Assembly: GCF_014836675.1 (NCBI RefSeq)
Contig: NZ_JACSQK010000001.1
Span: 270,334 to 334,333, forward strand
Direction of reading: 5' to 3'
Length of the DNA: 64,000 nt
Source: Comamonas avium
Lineage (GTDB): Bacteria; Pseudomonadota; Gammaproteobacteria; Burkholderiales; Burkholderiaceae_C
Under the pieces are notes generated by a model. It was not told the DNA's origin and made no database searches. It was given only the letters and a program-made list of their open reading frames with translations. A program made the position numbers and the translations under genes. Positions 1 to 8,970 of this stretch are shown one piece after another (the stretch's first letter is position 1; each line of letters opens with the position of its first letter).

Positions 1-2
1 AC

Positions 3-248
3 CAAGCGCATCCGCATGGAATGCCTCCCGGGCAGGCCAAACGCATGGGTGCAGGCCCGCAGCACAACTGGGTCAAGGGTAGCCGCGTGCCGCTGCAATA
101 CCGCTCATCCCACTATGTGGTCAATAACTGGCACGCCCACGGCCTCAAGCGTCCTGCGCGTGGTCAGCAGTGGGTGCAATACGGCGGCGACTATCTGCTG
201 GTGGCTGTGGCCACGGGTGTGATTGCGCAGCTGGTTCTGGGTTATTGA
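3..248 (+). CDS. RcnB-family periplasmic protein, C-terminal part (runs off the left edge)
   Basis: The frame is open to the window edge, so only the C-terminal 81 codons are seen. The tail reads WVQYGGDYLLVAVATGVIAQ, which matches the conserved C-terminus of RcnB-like proteins (a small exported family linked to nickel/cobalt homeostasis in enterics). An ATG at 21 exists but the reading frame continues upstream without a stop, so it is probably internal. The His/Pro/Gly-rich stretch at the left (QAHPHG) fits the low-complexity middle part of this family. Function in this organism is inferred from family only. Confidence 0.6.
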   Translation, partial: QAHPHGMPPGQAKRMGAGPQHNWVKGSRVPLQYRSSHYVVNNWHAHGLKRPARGQQWVQYGGDYLLVAVATGVIAQLVLGY

Positions 249-320
249 CAGCTATCCATGCGCGCACGTGCGTGCGTGTGGGCAGGGGCCTTTGGCAGAC
301 ACGCGGTATGTGTGTGGAGG

Positions 321-435
321 CTCAAAAGCGCTTGCTTTTGAGTGTCTGCCCCGGGTTCGACAGGGTGTGAGCAGAGCGAAGTTATCGCTCTGTAAAACAA
401 AGAACCGATTCCTTTTGCATCGGTTCTTTGTTTTT
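321..435. terminator. Three consecutive hairpins, the last a bidirectional terminator
   Basis: Perfect inverted repeats lie at 321-342 (CTCAAAAGC arms, 4-nt loop), 372-392 (CAGAGCGA arms, 5-nt loop) and 394-435 (about 16-bp stem, arms AAACAAAGAACCGAT and its complement). The last has A-rich 5' and T-rich 3' flanks, so it can terminate the RcnB-like gene from the left and the lipocalin gene from the right. The remainder of 249-516 shows nothing else. Confidence 0.7.
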
Positions 436-516
436 ATAGCAGTCAACGTACGACTGGTAATGAACTTAGATATAAAACAATCTAAAAACGCCAGTGCATA
501 GGCGCTGATAGCTTAT

Positions 517-1239
517 TTATTTGTAGCTGCCTGTTGGATTGACGCCGTCCTGGTGCACCCACAGCACTTTCTGGGTGTCGATGCCTAGTGATTGCGCTTG
601 GTGTAGCAGCCGCTCTTCCACGCCGTCTGGCAGTGATGGCTGGCGCGAGAGAATCCAGAAATAGTCCAGGCTGGAGCCAATCACCATGGCCCATTGGTAA
701 TTATCATCCAGCGCTACAACGTTGTAGCCGCCATAAAACGGGCCAAAGAACGACACTTTGAGGGCTGCAATATCCGGCGCAATCGTCGGGTGGGCTTTGC
801 CGTGAGAAATTTTCCACTCTCCGCGCTTGGGGTCGTAGCCGCGGTTGATGACCTGGATGCTGCCGTTGGGGTTGAGGTTGTACTCCGCTTGCGTGCGCTG
901 CAGGCCTTTTTCAAAACTGTGCTCAATGCGGGCCACTTCGTACCATTTGCCCAGATAGCGGTCTAAGTTGAAGCCGTCGACAGGCTCAATACCCTCTGGA
1001 ATGCGCGGGTTACGCGTTGCATAGATGGTGGCTCCCGCCAGTGCTGCCAGGCCAATCGTGCACAGCACGGCATTGCCTACCGTCACACCCGAGCGGCTAG
1101 ATGGCGAAGCTGGGGGGGCGATAGTAGGGTGCAGAGCCGTTTTGAGGCTTTGCACCGTATTGTGTAATTTGTTGGAGGTCTTGCACTTGTGGCAAGTGCA
1201 GTGGATGTTGGCCTTGCAAGAACGGTCAAAGAAAGACAT
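517..1239 (-). CDS. blc: Lipocalin family protein (Blc-like) with Cys-rich N-terminal extension
   Basis: The lipocalin domain occupies roughly residues 80-240: it opens with the family signature LGKWYEVARIEHSFEKG and continues with WKISHGKAHP, KVSFFGPFYGGYNV and WILSRQPSLP, as in bacterial Blc, which binds fatty acids or lysophospholipids at the outer membrane. The start at 1239 has AGGA 8 nt upstream; an ATG 6 nt earlier sits too close to that site. Unlike classical Blc there is no lipobox. Instead residues 8-19 carry Cys/His (SCKANIHCTCHKC) and a hydrophobic stretch (GNAVLCTIGLAALAGATIYA) precedes the barrel, so it may be anchored by a membrane helix. The Cys cluster could bind metal; that is inference. 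Confidence 0.8.
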   Translation of the reverse strand: MSFFDRSCKANIHCTCHKCKTSNKLHNTVQSLKTALHPTIAPPASPSSRSGVTVGNAVLCTIGLAALAGATIYATRNPRIPEGIEPVDGFNLDRYLGKWYEVARIEHSFEKGLQRTQAEYNLNPNGSIQVINRGYDPKRGEWKISHGKAHPTIAPDIAALKVSFFGPFYGGYNVVALDDNYQWAMVIGSSLDYFWILSRQPSLPDGVEERLLHQAQSLGIDTQKVLWVHQDGVNPTGSYK

Positions 1240-1513
1240 GGGCATGATCCTGTGGCAAAAAACGCAGAAACAGGCACTTTGTGGGTGCGCTCGAATGCAC
1301 ACAGTATTTGTAGCAGAAGGCTTGCACCGGTGTAGGTCACGTCCGTAAATCCGTGTGCTGATGTGCTGAGCTTGTGGTGCGCATGCCCAAAAATGGCAGT
1401 AAAAAGAGAGGAATGCCCAGATGTGAGACAATTTTTTGAATCCCGCCGTCACGTTGCCTTGCAGTGTGTGGAAAAATAACGGGTTTACTGAAACCTCAAC
1501 TGGAGAGATTGCC

Positions 1514-1681
1514 ATGGGCAATAAGATCGTTACTGAAGCTGACCGCAAGCGCACACCCCGTCCTGTTGCCCCTAACGGCGTAACTTTGTTGCCACAAGGC
1601 CGTGGCCAGCGCTCGAGCTTGGAGCGTGGTTCGCACACTCGCAGCAAGAAGAACGCCGGCAAGCGCCCTCACTCGGGTTAA
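1514..1681 (+). CDS. Small basic hypothetical protein (55 aa)
   Basis: ATG at 1514 follows a good ribosome site (GGAGAG at 1502-1507). The product begins MGNKIVTEADRKRTPRP and is rich in Arg/Lys, Gly and Ser (RGQRSSLERGSHTRSKKN), with no membrane segment or signal peptide. A clean intrinsic terminator follows at 1729-1758, so it looks like a monocistronic gene. I do not recognise the family; the composition suggests a nucleic-acid-associated or ribosome-associated protein, which is only inference. Confidence 0.6.
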   Translation: MGNKIVTEADRKRTPRPVAPNGVTLLPQGRGQRSSLERGSHTRSKKNAGKRPHSG

Positions 1682-1728
1682 TCCATCGATGCATGTTTGG
1701 GTAACCCGTTGCCCAAATCTGACCAAGA

Positions 1729-1758
1729 AAGCCTCAGGCCCTGTCTGGGGCTTTTTTT
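1729..1758 (+). terminator. Intrinsic terminator of the small basic gene
   Basis: A 9-bp stem (AAGCCTCAG with CTGGGGCTT, one G-U pair), 7-nt loop, then a run of seven T. Confidence 0.8.
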
Positions 1759-1900
1759 ATGGATGATGCGAAGTGGGCAAAGTTGCCTGCTTTGCTCTGC
1801 TTTCGGAAAAAAGAAACGGTGTGCGGGTTGGTTGTCGTTAGGATGCATGGCTTTAAAGCCATGATGCTGCCCCTGTGAGGGTTGTGGAGCCAAGTTGAAG

Positions 1901-2287
1901 ATGTACTGTGACAAGCCCTCAGATACCATGCAGCCAGTGACGGCACAGGATGGCGCACCCTGGCGGGTGGTGTGCCTGTGTGCTGCGTGGTGTGGTGTGT
2001 GTCGCCAGTACGAGCCTGAGTTTTTGGCGATTCAGGAAAAATTTCCCCAAATCCGCTTTTCCTGGGTGGATGTAGAGGACCAGGAAGAAATAATGGGCGA
2101 TGTCGATGTAGAGACATTTCCCACATTGCTGATTGGACAGGGCGCGCAACCGCTGTTTTTTGGGCCTGTGCTGCCCCAGGTGAAAGTGCTGGAGCGGTTG
2201 TTGACCTCTTTGCTGCAGGCCCCGCAGGAAGCTTCTGGCATGCCCTCTGAAGCTGTACCACTGTGGCAACGGATTGCAGCGCAATAG
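1901..2287 (+). CDS. Thioredoxin-like protein (WCGVC active site)
   Basis: A small thioredoxin-fold protein of about 128 residues with the redox motif AAWCGVCRQYEPEF near residue 35 and a cis-Pro region VETFPTLLIG near residue 70. It is a cytoplasmic-type protein: no signal peptide is visible, so it probably reduces cytosolic disulfides or has a stress role. Start choice is uncertain: ATG 1901, TTG 1895 and ATG 1928 are all in frame; GGAG at 1886-1889 favours 1895 or 1901. The stop is 200 bp before rimP, with a separate promoter in between. Confidence 0.75.
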   Translation: MYCDKPSDTMQPVTAQDGAPWRVVCLCAAWCGVCRQYEPEFLAIQEKFPQIRFSWVDVEDQEEIMGDVDVETFPTLLIGQGAQPLFFGPVLPQVKVLERLLTSLLQAPQEASGMPSEAVPLWQRIAAQ

Positions 2288-2321
2288 CAATGATTGCTGC
2301 AGGAAATCCGGCTGCTTGACA

Positions 2322-2349
2322 TTGCGAATCAATGCTTTGCGGATACAAT
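2322..2349 (+). promoter_or_regulatory. Probable sigma70 promoter of the rimP-nusA-infB operon
   Basis: TTGCGA (2322-2327) and TACAAT (2344-2349) are 16 bp apart. A better-looking TTGACA at 2316-2321 is 22 bp from the -10 box and thus too distant. Transcription would start near 2356, directly in front of the hairpin at 2361-2399. Confidence 0.55.
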
Positions 2350-2360
2350 AGAACATTCAC

Positions 2361-2399
2361 GACCAAACGGGCGGGTATTAACCGCCCTTTTTTTTGGTC
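2361..2399 (+). terminator. Terminator-like hairpin in the rimP operon leader (putative attenuator)
   Basis: GGGCGG (2369-2374) pairs with CCGCCC (2382-2387), followed directly by eight T: a textbook intrinsic terminator. An outer stem GACCAAA (2361-2367) with TTTGGTC (2393-2399) could form instead of, or around, the U-tract. It lies between the promoter and rimP with no gene before it, so it should gate expression of the operon, possibly through NusA encoded in the same operon (inference). Confidence 0.6.
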
Positions 2400-2484
2400 G
2401 CTTGCATTTGGAGCTCGAAGCCGCCAGCAAGCAATTGCAGGATGGTTATCGGGTTTTTTGTACTTCCGGGATTGAACTGAGCAC

Positions 2485-3063
2485 GTGGCACTACAGCAAA
2501 TTGTTGAACAAATCGTAACGGGTCTGGGCTACGACCTGGTGGAGATCGAGCGTTCCGCTGGCGGATTGCTTCGTGTCACCGTTGACTTGCCTTGGCAGGC
2601 GCCGCAAGAAGGTGCGGATCCTGTTCCTGAGGCTTTCGTGACCGTAGAGGATTGCGAAAAAGTCACACGACAACTGCAATTTGCGCTGGAAGTCGACGGT
2701 GTTGATTACACGCGTCTGGAAGTGTCTTCTCCGGGCATCGATCGCCCCCTGCGCAATGAACAGGACTTTGTTCGTTTCGCTGGCGCAGAAATCGATATCA
2801 CCCTCAAGGAAGCCATTGGTGCAGCTGGTGGTGGTGTGGTGAATGCAAATCGTAAGAAATTCCGCGGCACGCTCGAGCGTGCTGAATCGGGTGGCTGGCA
2901 AATCGTCTGGAGTGACGAGCCGCCGCGCAAGCCCGGTGCGAAAGTGAGCAAAAAGCGTGAACCTGCGCCGTTACAGGCAATGGGCTTTACGCTGCAAGAG
3001 CTGCGAGAGGCGCGTTTGGCGCCCGTGGTGAGTTTCAAGGGGCGTGGCGCTAAGCCCGCTTGA
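2485..3063 (+). CDS. rimP: Ribosome maturation factor RimP
   Basis: RimP assists 30S subunit assembly. The 192-residue product has the family features: GYDLVEIERSAGGLLRVTVD at the N-terminus, VTVEDCEKVTRQL and YTRLEVSSPGIDRPLR in the middle, and an SH3-like C-terminal half. The start is GTG at 2485, consistent with residues MALQQIVEQIV. A Lys/Pro-rich insert around residues 150-165 (GAKVSKKREPAPLQ) makes it somewhat longer than the E. coli protein. It is the first gene of the rimP-nusA-infB operon, 76 bp before nusA. Confidence 0.95.
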   Translation: MALQQIVEQIVTGLGYDLVEIERSAGGLLRVTVDLPWQAPQEGADPVPEAFVTVEDCEKVTRQLQFALEVDGVDYTRLEVSSPGIDRPLRNEQDFVRFAGAEIDITLKEAIGAAGGGVVNANRKKFRGTLERAESGGWQIVWSDEPPRKPGAKVSKKREPAPLQAMGFTLQELREARLAPVVSFKGRGAKPA

Positions 3064-3139
3064 GATAGAGCACATGAGCTAGATGGGTGCCCAAGCTGGT
3101 GCCACCGCTTGAAAGAATTGAAATTAGGAGAGTCATCGC

Positions 3140-4627
3140 ATGAACCGCGAACTGTTGATGTTGGTTGAGGCCATTTCGCGCGAAAAGAACGTAGAACGCG
3201 ATGTGGTGTTTGGCGCCGTTGAGTTGGCTTTGGCGCAAGCTACCAAAAAGCTGTACGAAGGCGAAGCGGATATTCGCGTTGCGATTGATCGCGACAGCGG
3301 CGATTACGACACCTTCCGCCGCTGGGTGGTGGTGCCTGATGATGCCGGTCTGCAAAACCCCGAGGCTGAAGAAATGCTGATGGATGCGGAAGACCGCGTT
3401 CCAGGTATTCAGGTCGGTGAGTTCATTGAAGAGCAAATCGAGTCGTTGCCAATCGGGCGTATCGGTGCGATGACTGCCAAGCAAGTAATCTTGCAAAAAA
3501 TTCGTGACGCAGAGCGCGAAATGCTGCTCAACGAATTCATGGCACGTGGCGAAAAGATTTTCACCGGCACCGTCAAGCGCATGGACAAGGGCGACATCAT
3601 TGTCGAATCCGGCCGTGTTGAAGGCCGCCTGCGCCGCAGCGAGATGATCCCCAAGGAAAATCTGCGCAACGGTGACCGTGTGCGCGCCATGATCATGGAA
3701 GTGGACTTGACCCTGCGTGGCGCACCTATCGTGCTGTCGCGTTCGGCCCCTGAGTTCATGATTGAGCTGTTTCGCAACGAAGTACCAGAAATCGAGCAAG
3801 GTTTACTGGAAATCAAGAGCTGCGCACGCGATCCCGGCAGTCGTGCCAAGATCGCAGTTGTTTCGCACGATAAGCGCGTGGATCCAATCGGAACCTGCGT
3901 GGGCGTACGCGGCACCCGAGTGAACGCTGTAACCACAGAGTTGGCGGGCGAGCGCGTAGACATCGTGCTGTGGTCGGAAGACCCTGCGCAGTTTGTGATC
4001 GGTGCTTTGGCGCCTGCCAATGTTTCATCCATCGTTGTAGATGAAGAGAAACACGCCATGGATGTGGTGGTAGATGAAGAAAATCTTGCCATCGCCATTG
4101 GTCGCGGCGGTCAGAATGTGCGCTTGGCGTCCGATCTGACAGGCTGGAAGATCAACATCATGGATGCAGCAGAATCTGCCCAGAAGCAAGCTGAAGAGAC
4201 CGATGGTGCTCGCAAGCTGTTTATGGAGAAGCTGGATGTGGACGAAGAGTTCGCTGGCATCTTGGTAGATGAAGGTTTTAGCAGCTTGGAAGAAGTGGCC
4301 TATGTGCCCTTGTCCGAGATGCTGGGAATTGAAGCTTTTGATGAGGAAACCGTGACTGAGCTGCGCGCCCGTGCCAAGGATGCGTTGCTGACCATGGAAA
4401 TTGCTCAAGAAGAAAGCGTCAGCGAAGTCTCGCAAGAGTTGCGTGACTTGGAAGGTCTGACACCTGAGTTGGTGGCCAAATTGGCTGCTGGCGGAGTGTT
4501 GACTCGTGATGACTTGGCCGATTTGGCCATCGATGAACTGACCGAATTGACCGGTCAAACTGATGACGAAGCCAAGGCTTTGATCATGAAGGCGCGTGAA
4601 CATTGGTTCACCGACGGTCAGGAATAA
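3140..4627 (+). CDS. nusA: Transcription termination/antitermination factor NusA
   Basis: NusA binds RNA polymerase and nascent RNA and modulates pausing, termination and antitermination. The 495-residue product shows the N-terminal polymerase-binding domain ([18 protein letters not shown]), an S1 domain near residues 135-200 ([16 protein letters not shown]), two KH domains (residues about 220-345, including [21 protein letters not shown] and [13 protein letters not shown]) and two acidic C-terminal repeats (about 360-490), the beta/gammaproteobacterial form. Ribosome site AGGAG precedes the ATG. It sits between rimP and infB, the conserved order. Confidence 0.97.
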   Translation: MNRELLMLVEAISREKNVERDVVFGAVELALAQATKKLYEGEADIRVAIDRDSGDYDTFRRWVVVPDDAGLQNPEAEEMLMDAEDRVPGIQVGEFIEEQIESLPIGRIGAMTAKQVILQKIRDAEREMLLNEFMARGEKIFTGTVKRMDKGDIIVESGRVEGRLRRSEMIPKENLRNGDRVRAMIMEVDLTLRGAPIVLSRSAPEFMIELFRNEVPEIEQGLLEIKSCARDPGSRAKIAVVSHDKRVDPIGTCVGVRGTRVNAVTTELAGERVDIVLWSEDPAQFVIGALAPANVSSIVVDEEKHAMDVVVDEENLAIAIGRGGQNVRLASDLTGWKINIMDAAESAQKQAEETDGARKLFMEKLDVDEEFAGILVDEGFSSLEEVAYVPLSEMLGIEAFDEETVTELRARAKDALLTMEIAQEESVSEVSQELRDLEGLTPELVAKLAAGGVLTRDDLADLAIDELTELTGQTDDEAKALIMKAREHWFTDGQE

Positions 4628-4651
4628 GGGTCAGGGAGGATCGAACGGAGT

Positions 4652-7504
4652 ATGTCTTTGAACACTGTTGCTGAGTTCGCTAGCGAACTTAAAAAATCCC
4701 CTGAGACTCTGCTGGAACAACTCAATGCCGCTGGTGTGGCAAAGAGCTCTGGCACTGATGCCTTGACCGAAACGGACAAGCAAATGCTGTTGTCGCACCT
4801 CAAGGCCAGCCATGGCTCTGAAGGCGACGGCAAAAAGAAGATCACGCTGACGAAAAAGTCGACCAGCGAGATCAAGCAGGCCGATGCCACTGGCAGAGCC
4901 CGCACCATTCAAGTGGAAGTGCGCAAAAAACGTACTTTCATCAAACGTGACGATGCCCCCGAGGTAGTTGCCGAAGCTGCTGCCCGTTCTGCGCAAGCTG
5001 CACAGGCTTCCCAAGAGCTGGTGCGCCGCGAGGAAGAAGTCCGCAAGCAAGCAGAGATGATTAGCCAAGAAGAAGTTGAATTAGCGCAAACGCGCCATGA
5101 GCGTGAAGAACGCGAAGACCGTGTGCGCAAAGAGCGCGAAGCGGAAGAGCGCGCTGCTGCTTACGCAGCCGCCGAAGCCGCCAAGGCTCGCCAAGCCAAG
5201 GAAGCGCAAAAGGAAGCTGCTGCAGGTAATGCAGCTTTTGCTGAAGCACGTGCCAAAGCACAAGCTGATGCGCGTGCCAAGGCCGATGAAGAATCCCGTC
5301 AGCGCCAGGCTGAAGAAGCTGCTCGCGCCAAGGATCTGGAAGATCGTCGTCGCAAGGCTTTGCAAGAAGCAGAAGCTATTCGCGCCATGATGGCTGCACC
5401 TAAGAAGGTGCTGGTTGCCAAGAAGCCTGAAGAGCCCAAGAAGGTTGTTGCTCCAGCTGCGGCTGCTGATGCCAAGAAGACCACCGCTTCCAAGGATGCC
5501 AAGCCTGCTGCAGGCGCAGCAACGGCTGCACCTGGCCGCGGCGGCGCGAAGGACAAGGAAGTCAAGTCTTCCAAGTTGTCTTCGACTTGGTCGAACGACG
5601 CCAATGGCAAGAAGAAGGAAATCAAGACCCGTGGCGACAGCTCGGGTGGCGTGGGTAATCGCTCCAGCTGGCGCGGTGGCCCTCGTGGTGGCCGTCGTGG
5701 CAATGACCGCAACGATCACCAGCAGCAACAGCAGCAGCAGGAATTCCGCGCGCTGGAAATCTCGGTGCCAGAAACCATCACTGTGGCCGAATTGGCTCAC
5801 AAGATGGCGGTGAAGGCGTCCGAGCTGATCAAGGTGCTGATGAAGATGGGCCAGATGGTCACCATCAACCAGCCTTTGGACCAGGACACCGCCATGATCG
5901 TGGTGGAAGAAATGGGCCACACCGCCAAGATCGCTGCACTGGATTCTCCAGAAGCCTTCAGCGAGGAAGATACTTCCAAGTACACCGGCGAGCTGGTGTC
6001 GCGTGCTCCTGTCGTTACAGTCATGGGCCACGTTGACCACGGCAAGACTTCGCTGCTCGATTACATTCGTCGCAGCAAAGTGGCAACCGGCGAAGCGGGT
6101 GGTATTACCCAGCACATTGGTGCATACCATGTGACGACTGACCGCGGTATGGTGACGTTCCTGGATACTCCGGGCCACGAAGCGTTTACCGCTATGCGTG
6201 CCCGAGGTGCCAAGTCCACCGACATCGTAATTTTGGTCTGTGCGGCTGATGACGGCGTGATGCCTCAGACCAAGGAAGCCATCAAGCACGCCAAGGCTGC
6301 TGGTGTGCCGATCGTGGTTGCCATTACCAAGTCTGACAAGCCTGAAGCGAACCCTGAGAAGGTCAAGCAAGAGCTGGTGGTCGAAGAGGTCGTGCCAGAA
6401 GAGTACGGTGGTGATTCTCCGTTCATCTCTGTGTCGTCCAAGACCGGCGCTGGCGTTGACGCATTGCTCGAGCAAGTGCTGCTGCAAGCTGAAGTGCTGG
6501 AGCTCAAGGCTGCAGTGGACGCAGCTGCCAAGGGTCTGGTGATTGAGGCTCAGCTGGATAAGGGTCGCGGCCCGGTCGCTACAGTGCTGGTGCAATCCGG
6601 TACGCTGAAGGTCGGTGACGTGGTGCTGGCTGGTCAAACCTATGGCCGCGTGCGTGCCATGCTGGACGAAGACGGCAAGCAGACCAAGGAAGCTGGTCCT
6701 TCGATTCCTGTGGAAATCCAGGGTCTGTCCGACGTGCCTTTGGCCGGTGACGACTTCATGGTCATGGCCGATGAGCGCCGTGCCCGCGAAATCGCGACTT
6801 ACCGTGCAGGCAAGTTCCGTCACACCAAGTTGGCCAAGCAGCAAGCTGCCAAGCTGGAGAACATGTTCTCGGACATGACTTCTGGCAACGTGCAGACTCT
6901 GCCTTTGATCATCAAGGCCGACGTACAAGGCTCGCAAGAAGCGTTGGCAACATCGCTGCTCAAGCTGTCGACCGACGAAGTCAAGGTACAGATCGTGTAC
7001 TCTGGCGTGGGTGGTATCTCCGAGTCCGACGTCAACCTGGCGCTGGCTTCCAAGGCCATCATCATCGGCTTTAACGTGCGTGCTGACGCCCAGGCTCGTA
7101 AGACGGCCGAAAGCAACGACGTGGATCTGCGCTACTACAACATCATTTACGATGCCGTAGATGAAGTGAAGTCCGCCATGTCCGGCATGCTGGCTCCTGA
7201 AAAGCGCGAAGAGATCATCGGTATGGCCGAGATCCGCACTGTGTTCGTGGCAACCAAGATCGGTACGATCGCTGGTTCCTACATCACCCAGGGCCATGTG
7301 GTCCGCAACGCACACTTCCGTTTGCTGCGCGACAACGTGGTTATCTACACGGGTGAGATCGAATCGCTGCGCCGCCTGAAGGACGATGTCAAGGAAGTCA
7401 AGGAAGGCTTCGAGTGCGGTATCAAGCTGCGCAACTACAACGACATCCGCGAAAACGACGTGCTGGAAGTTTTCGAAATCAAGGAAATTGCACGTACGCT
7501 GTAA
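4652..7504 (+). CDS. infB: Translation initiation factor IF-2
   Basis: IF-2 is the GTPase that places initiator tRNA on the 30S subunit. At 950 residues it is the long form: IF2-N domain at the start ([21 protein letters not shown]), a long charged Ala/Lys/Glu/Arg helix (about 85-255), an Ala/Lys linker with a Gln tract near residue 358, a second IF2-N module (about 375-430), then the GTPase domain with GHVDHGKT near residue 458, DTPGHEAF near 505 and TKSD near 559, and the C-terminal domains ending in [11 protein letters not shown]. It follows nusA by 24 bp. An internal second start for a shorter isoform is common in the family but was not resolved here. Confidence 0.97.
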   Translation: MSLNTVAEFASELKKSPETLLEQLNAAGVAKSSGTDALTETDKQMLLSHLKASHGSEGDGKKKITLTKKSTSEIKQADATGRARTIQVEVRKKRTFIKRDDAPEVVAEAAARSAQAAQASQELVRREEEVRKQAEMISQEEVELAQTRHEREEREDRVRKEREAEERAAAYAAAEAAKARQAKEAQKEAAAGNAAFAEARAKAQADARAKADEESRQRQAEEAARAKDLEDRRRKALQEAEAIRAMMAAPKKVLVAKKPEEPKKVVAPAAAADAKKTTASKDAKPAAGAATAAPGRGGAKDKEVKSSKLSSTWSNDANGKKKEIKTRGDSSGGVGNRSSWRGGPRGGRRGNDRNDHQQQQQQQEFRALEISVPETITVAELAHKMAVKASELIKVLMKMGQMVTINQPLDQDTAMIVVEEMGHTAKIAALDSPEAFSEEDTSKYTGELVSRAPVVTVMGHVDHGKTSLLDYIRRSKVATGEAGGITQHIGAYHVTTDRGMVTFLDTPGHEAFTAMRARGAKSTDIVILVCAADDGVMPQTKEAIKHAKAAGVPIVVAITKSDKPEANPEKVKQELVVEEVVPEEYGGDSPFISVSSKTGAGVDALLEQVLLQAEVLELKAAVDAAAKGLVIEAQLDKGRGPVATVLVQSGTLKVGDVVLAGQTYGRVRAMLDEDGKQTKEAGPSIPVEIQGLSDVPLAGDDFMVMADERRAREIATYRAGKFRHTKLAKQQAAKLENMFSDMTSGNVQTLPLIIKADVQGSQEALATSLLKLSTDEVKVQIVYSGVGGISESDVNLALASKAIIIGFNVRADAQARKTAESNDVDLRYYNIIYDAVDEVKSAMSGMLAPEKREEIIGMAEIRTVFVATKIGTIAGSYITQGHVVRNAHFRLLRDNVVIYTGEIESLRRLKDDVKEVKEGFECGIKLRNYNDIRENDVLEVFEIKEIARTL

Positions 7505-7530
7505 ACCATAGCTTTCAGCGCTGATGAATA

Positions 7531-7564
7531 AAGGGTTTGAAGGTCGAAAGGCTTTCAAACCCTT
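7531..7564 (+). terminator. Hairpin between infB and rbfA
   Basis: AAGGGTTTGAA (7531-7541) and TTCAAACCCTT (7554-7564) form an 11-bp stem with a 12-nt loop. There is no long T-run after it, so it is more likely a partial terminator or processing site that sets the infB:rbfA ratio than a full stop. Confidence 0.5.
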
Positions 7565-7596
7565 CTCTGACTAGCGCTACTAGCTCATAATTTTTA

Positions 7597-7974
7597 ATGC
7601 CACCTAAACGTAAATCTGCTGCGCCTAACCGCAGCTTCAAAGTTTCTGACCAGATCCAGCGTGATCTGTCGGAGCTGATCGCCCGCGAGTTGAAGGACCC
7701 GCGTGTTGGCATGGTCACACTGCAAGGCGTTGAAGTGACGCCCGACTATGCGCACGCCAAAGTGTTTTTCAGCTTGCTGATCGGTGACCCGGATGAGTCG
7801 CAAAAGGCGTTGAACCAAGCTGCAGGCTTCCTGCGCAATGGCTTGTTCAAGCGTTTGCACATCCACACCGTTCCTACTTTGCACTTCGTCTACGACCGCA
7901 CCTCAGAGCGTGCTGCTGACATGAACGCCTTGATTGCCAAGGCTGTGGCGTCACGCGGCCCTGAAGAAGGCTAA
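7597..7974 (+). CDS. rbfA: 30S ribosome-binding factor RbfA
   Basis: RbfA is a cold-shock 30S assembly factor. The 125-residue product has the single KH-like fold signatures [34 protein letters not shown] and [21 protein letters not shown]. The ATG at 7597 lacks a strong ribosome site (AT-rich TTTTTA precedes it). It ends 3 bp before truB, so the two are probably translationally linked. Confidence 0.95.
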   Translation: MPPKRKSAAPNRSFKVSDQIQRDLSELIARELKDPRVGMVTLQGVEVTPDYAHAKVFFSLLIGDPDESQKALNQAAGFLRNGLFKRLHIHTVPTLHFVYDRTSERAADMNALIAKAVASRGPEEG

Positions 7975-7977
7975 GCA

Positions 7978-8970
7978 ATGAACGCCACTCGCACCAGGGT
8001 GCAGCGGCGCCCTGTGCATGGGGTGTTGCTGCTCGATAAACCGCTGGGTCTTTCCAGCAATGACGCTTTACAGAAAGTGAAGTGGTTATTGCGTGCGGAA
8101 AAGGCCGGCCACACTGGCACTTTGGATCCCCTTGCCACCGGCGTGTTGCCGCTGTGTTTTGGGGCTGCCACCAAGTTCAGCCAGTTGCAGCTGGAAGCTG
8201 CCAAGACCTATATTGCTGTTGCCCGCTTAGGCCAGACTACTACCACTGCAGATGCAGAAGGTGAAGTGCTGCGTGAGCGGGTGGTGGATATGTCAGCCAT
8301 CACGCCAGCGCTGCTGGCGCAGGTGCAGGCTCGCTTTACGGGCCCTATCCAGCAAGTGCCGCCTATGTACAGCGCCCTCAAGAAAGATGGCAAGGCGCTG
8401 TATGAATATGCGCGCGCAGGTATTGAAATTGAGCGTCCTGCGCGCAATGTAACTATTCATGCACTGGACATTGTTTTGTGCAAGGATGCGGACGGTTTGG
8501 ATGCCCTTGAGCTGACAGTCACCTGCAGCAAGGGCACTTACATTCGTACGCTGGCAGAGGATGTGGGGGAGGCGCTCGGTTGTGGCGCACACCTGCGTTC
8601 GCTGCGCCGTACAGACACGGGCGGCATTGGTGTCGATCGTTGCATCACTTTGGATGCCTTGATCGCCATGCCCGAAGAAGAGCGCATGAGCGTGGTGCAG
8701 CCGGCAGATTGTCTGCTGCATGCCCATACGCGCGTGACGCTGGATGCGAGTGAAAGCGGCCGGTTTCTGACTGGTTTGCGTCGCCGCGGCGATTGGCCCG
8801 ATGCCGAGGCTGTCGCAGTTTATGGGGATGAACCACGCGCCTTGCTGGGTGTGGGGCACATCACAAGTGGGGAGCTGATTCCTGATCGCCTGCTCAGCCC
8901 CCTAGAAATTCAACAAATTTTGGAAGGCACGCCGCGCCCACAAGACCGCGGCATTTTGGAAATCGTATGA
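7978..8970 (+). CDS. truB: tRNA pseudouridine(55) synthase TruB
   Basis: TruB makes pseudouridine 55 in the T-loop of tRNAs. The 330-residue protein has the family active site GHTGTLDPLATG (residues 44-55) with catalytic Asp50, the KTYIAVARLGQTTTTAD segment, VPPMYSALKKDGKALYEYAR, and CSKGTYIRTLAEDVG further on. Its last 4 bases overlap the typA start (ATGA at 8967-8970), evidence of co-translation. Confidence 0.96.
   Translation: MNATRTRVQRRPVHGVLLLDKPLGLSSNDALQKVKWLLRAEKAGHTGTLDPLATGVLPLCFGAATKFSQLQLEAAKTYIAVARLGQTTTTADAEGEVLRERVVDMSAITPALLAQVQARFTGPIQQVPPMYSALKKDGKALYEYARAGIEIERPARNVTIHALDIVLCKDADGLDALELTVTCSKGTYIRTLAEDVGEALGCGAHLRSLRRTDTGGIGVDRCITLDALIAMPEEERMSVVQPADCLLHAHTRVTLDASESGRFLTGLRRRGDWPDAEAVAVYGDEPRALLGVGHITSGELIPDRLLSPLEIQQILEGTPRPQDRGILEIV

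Noticed and set aside
5081-7558. Very long antisense frame opposite infB
   Set aside because: Mirror frame of a GC-biased, strongly conserved gene; the translated sequence is His/Leu-rich without domains.
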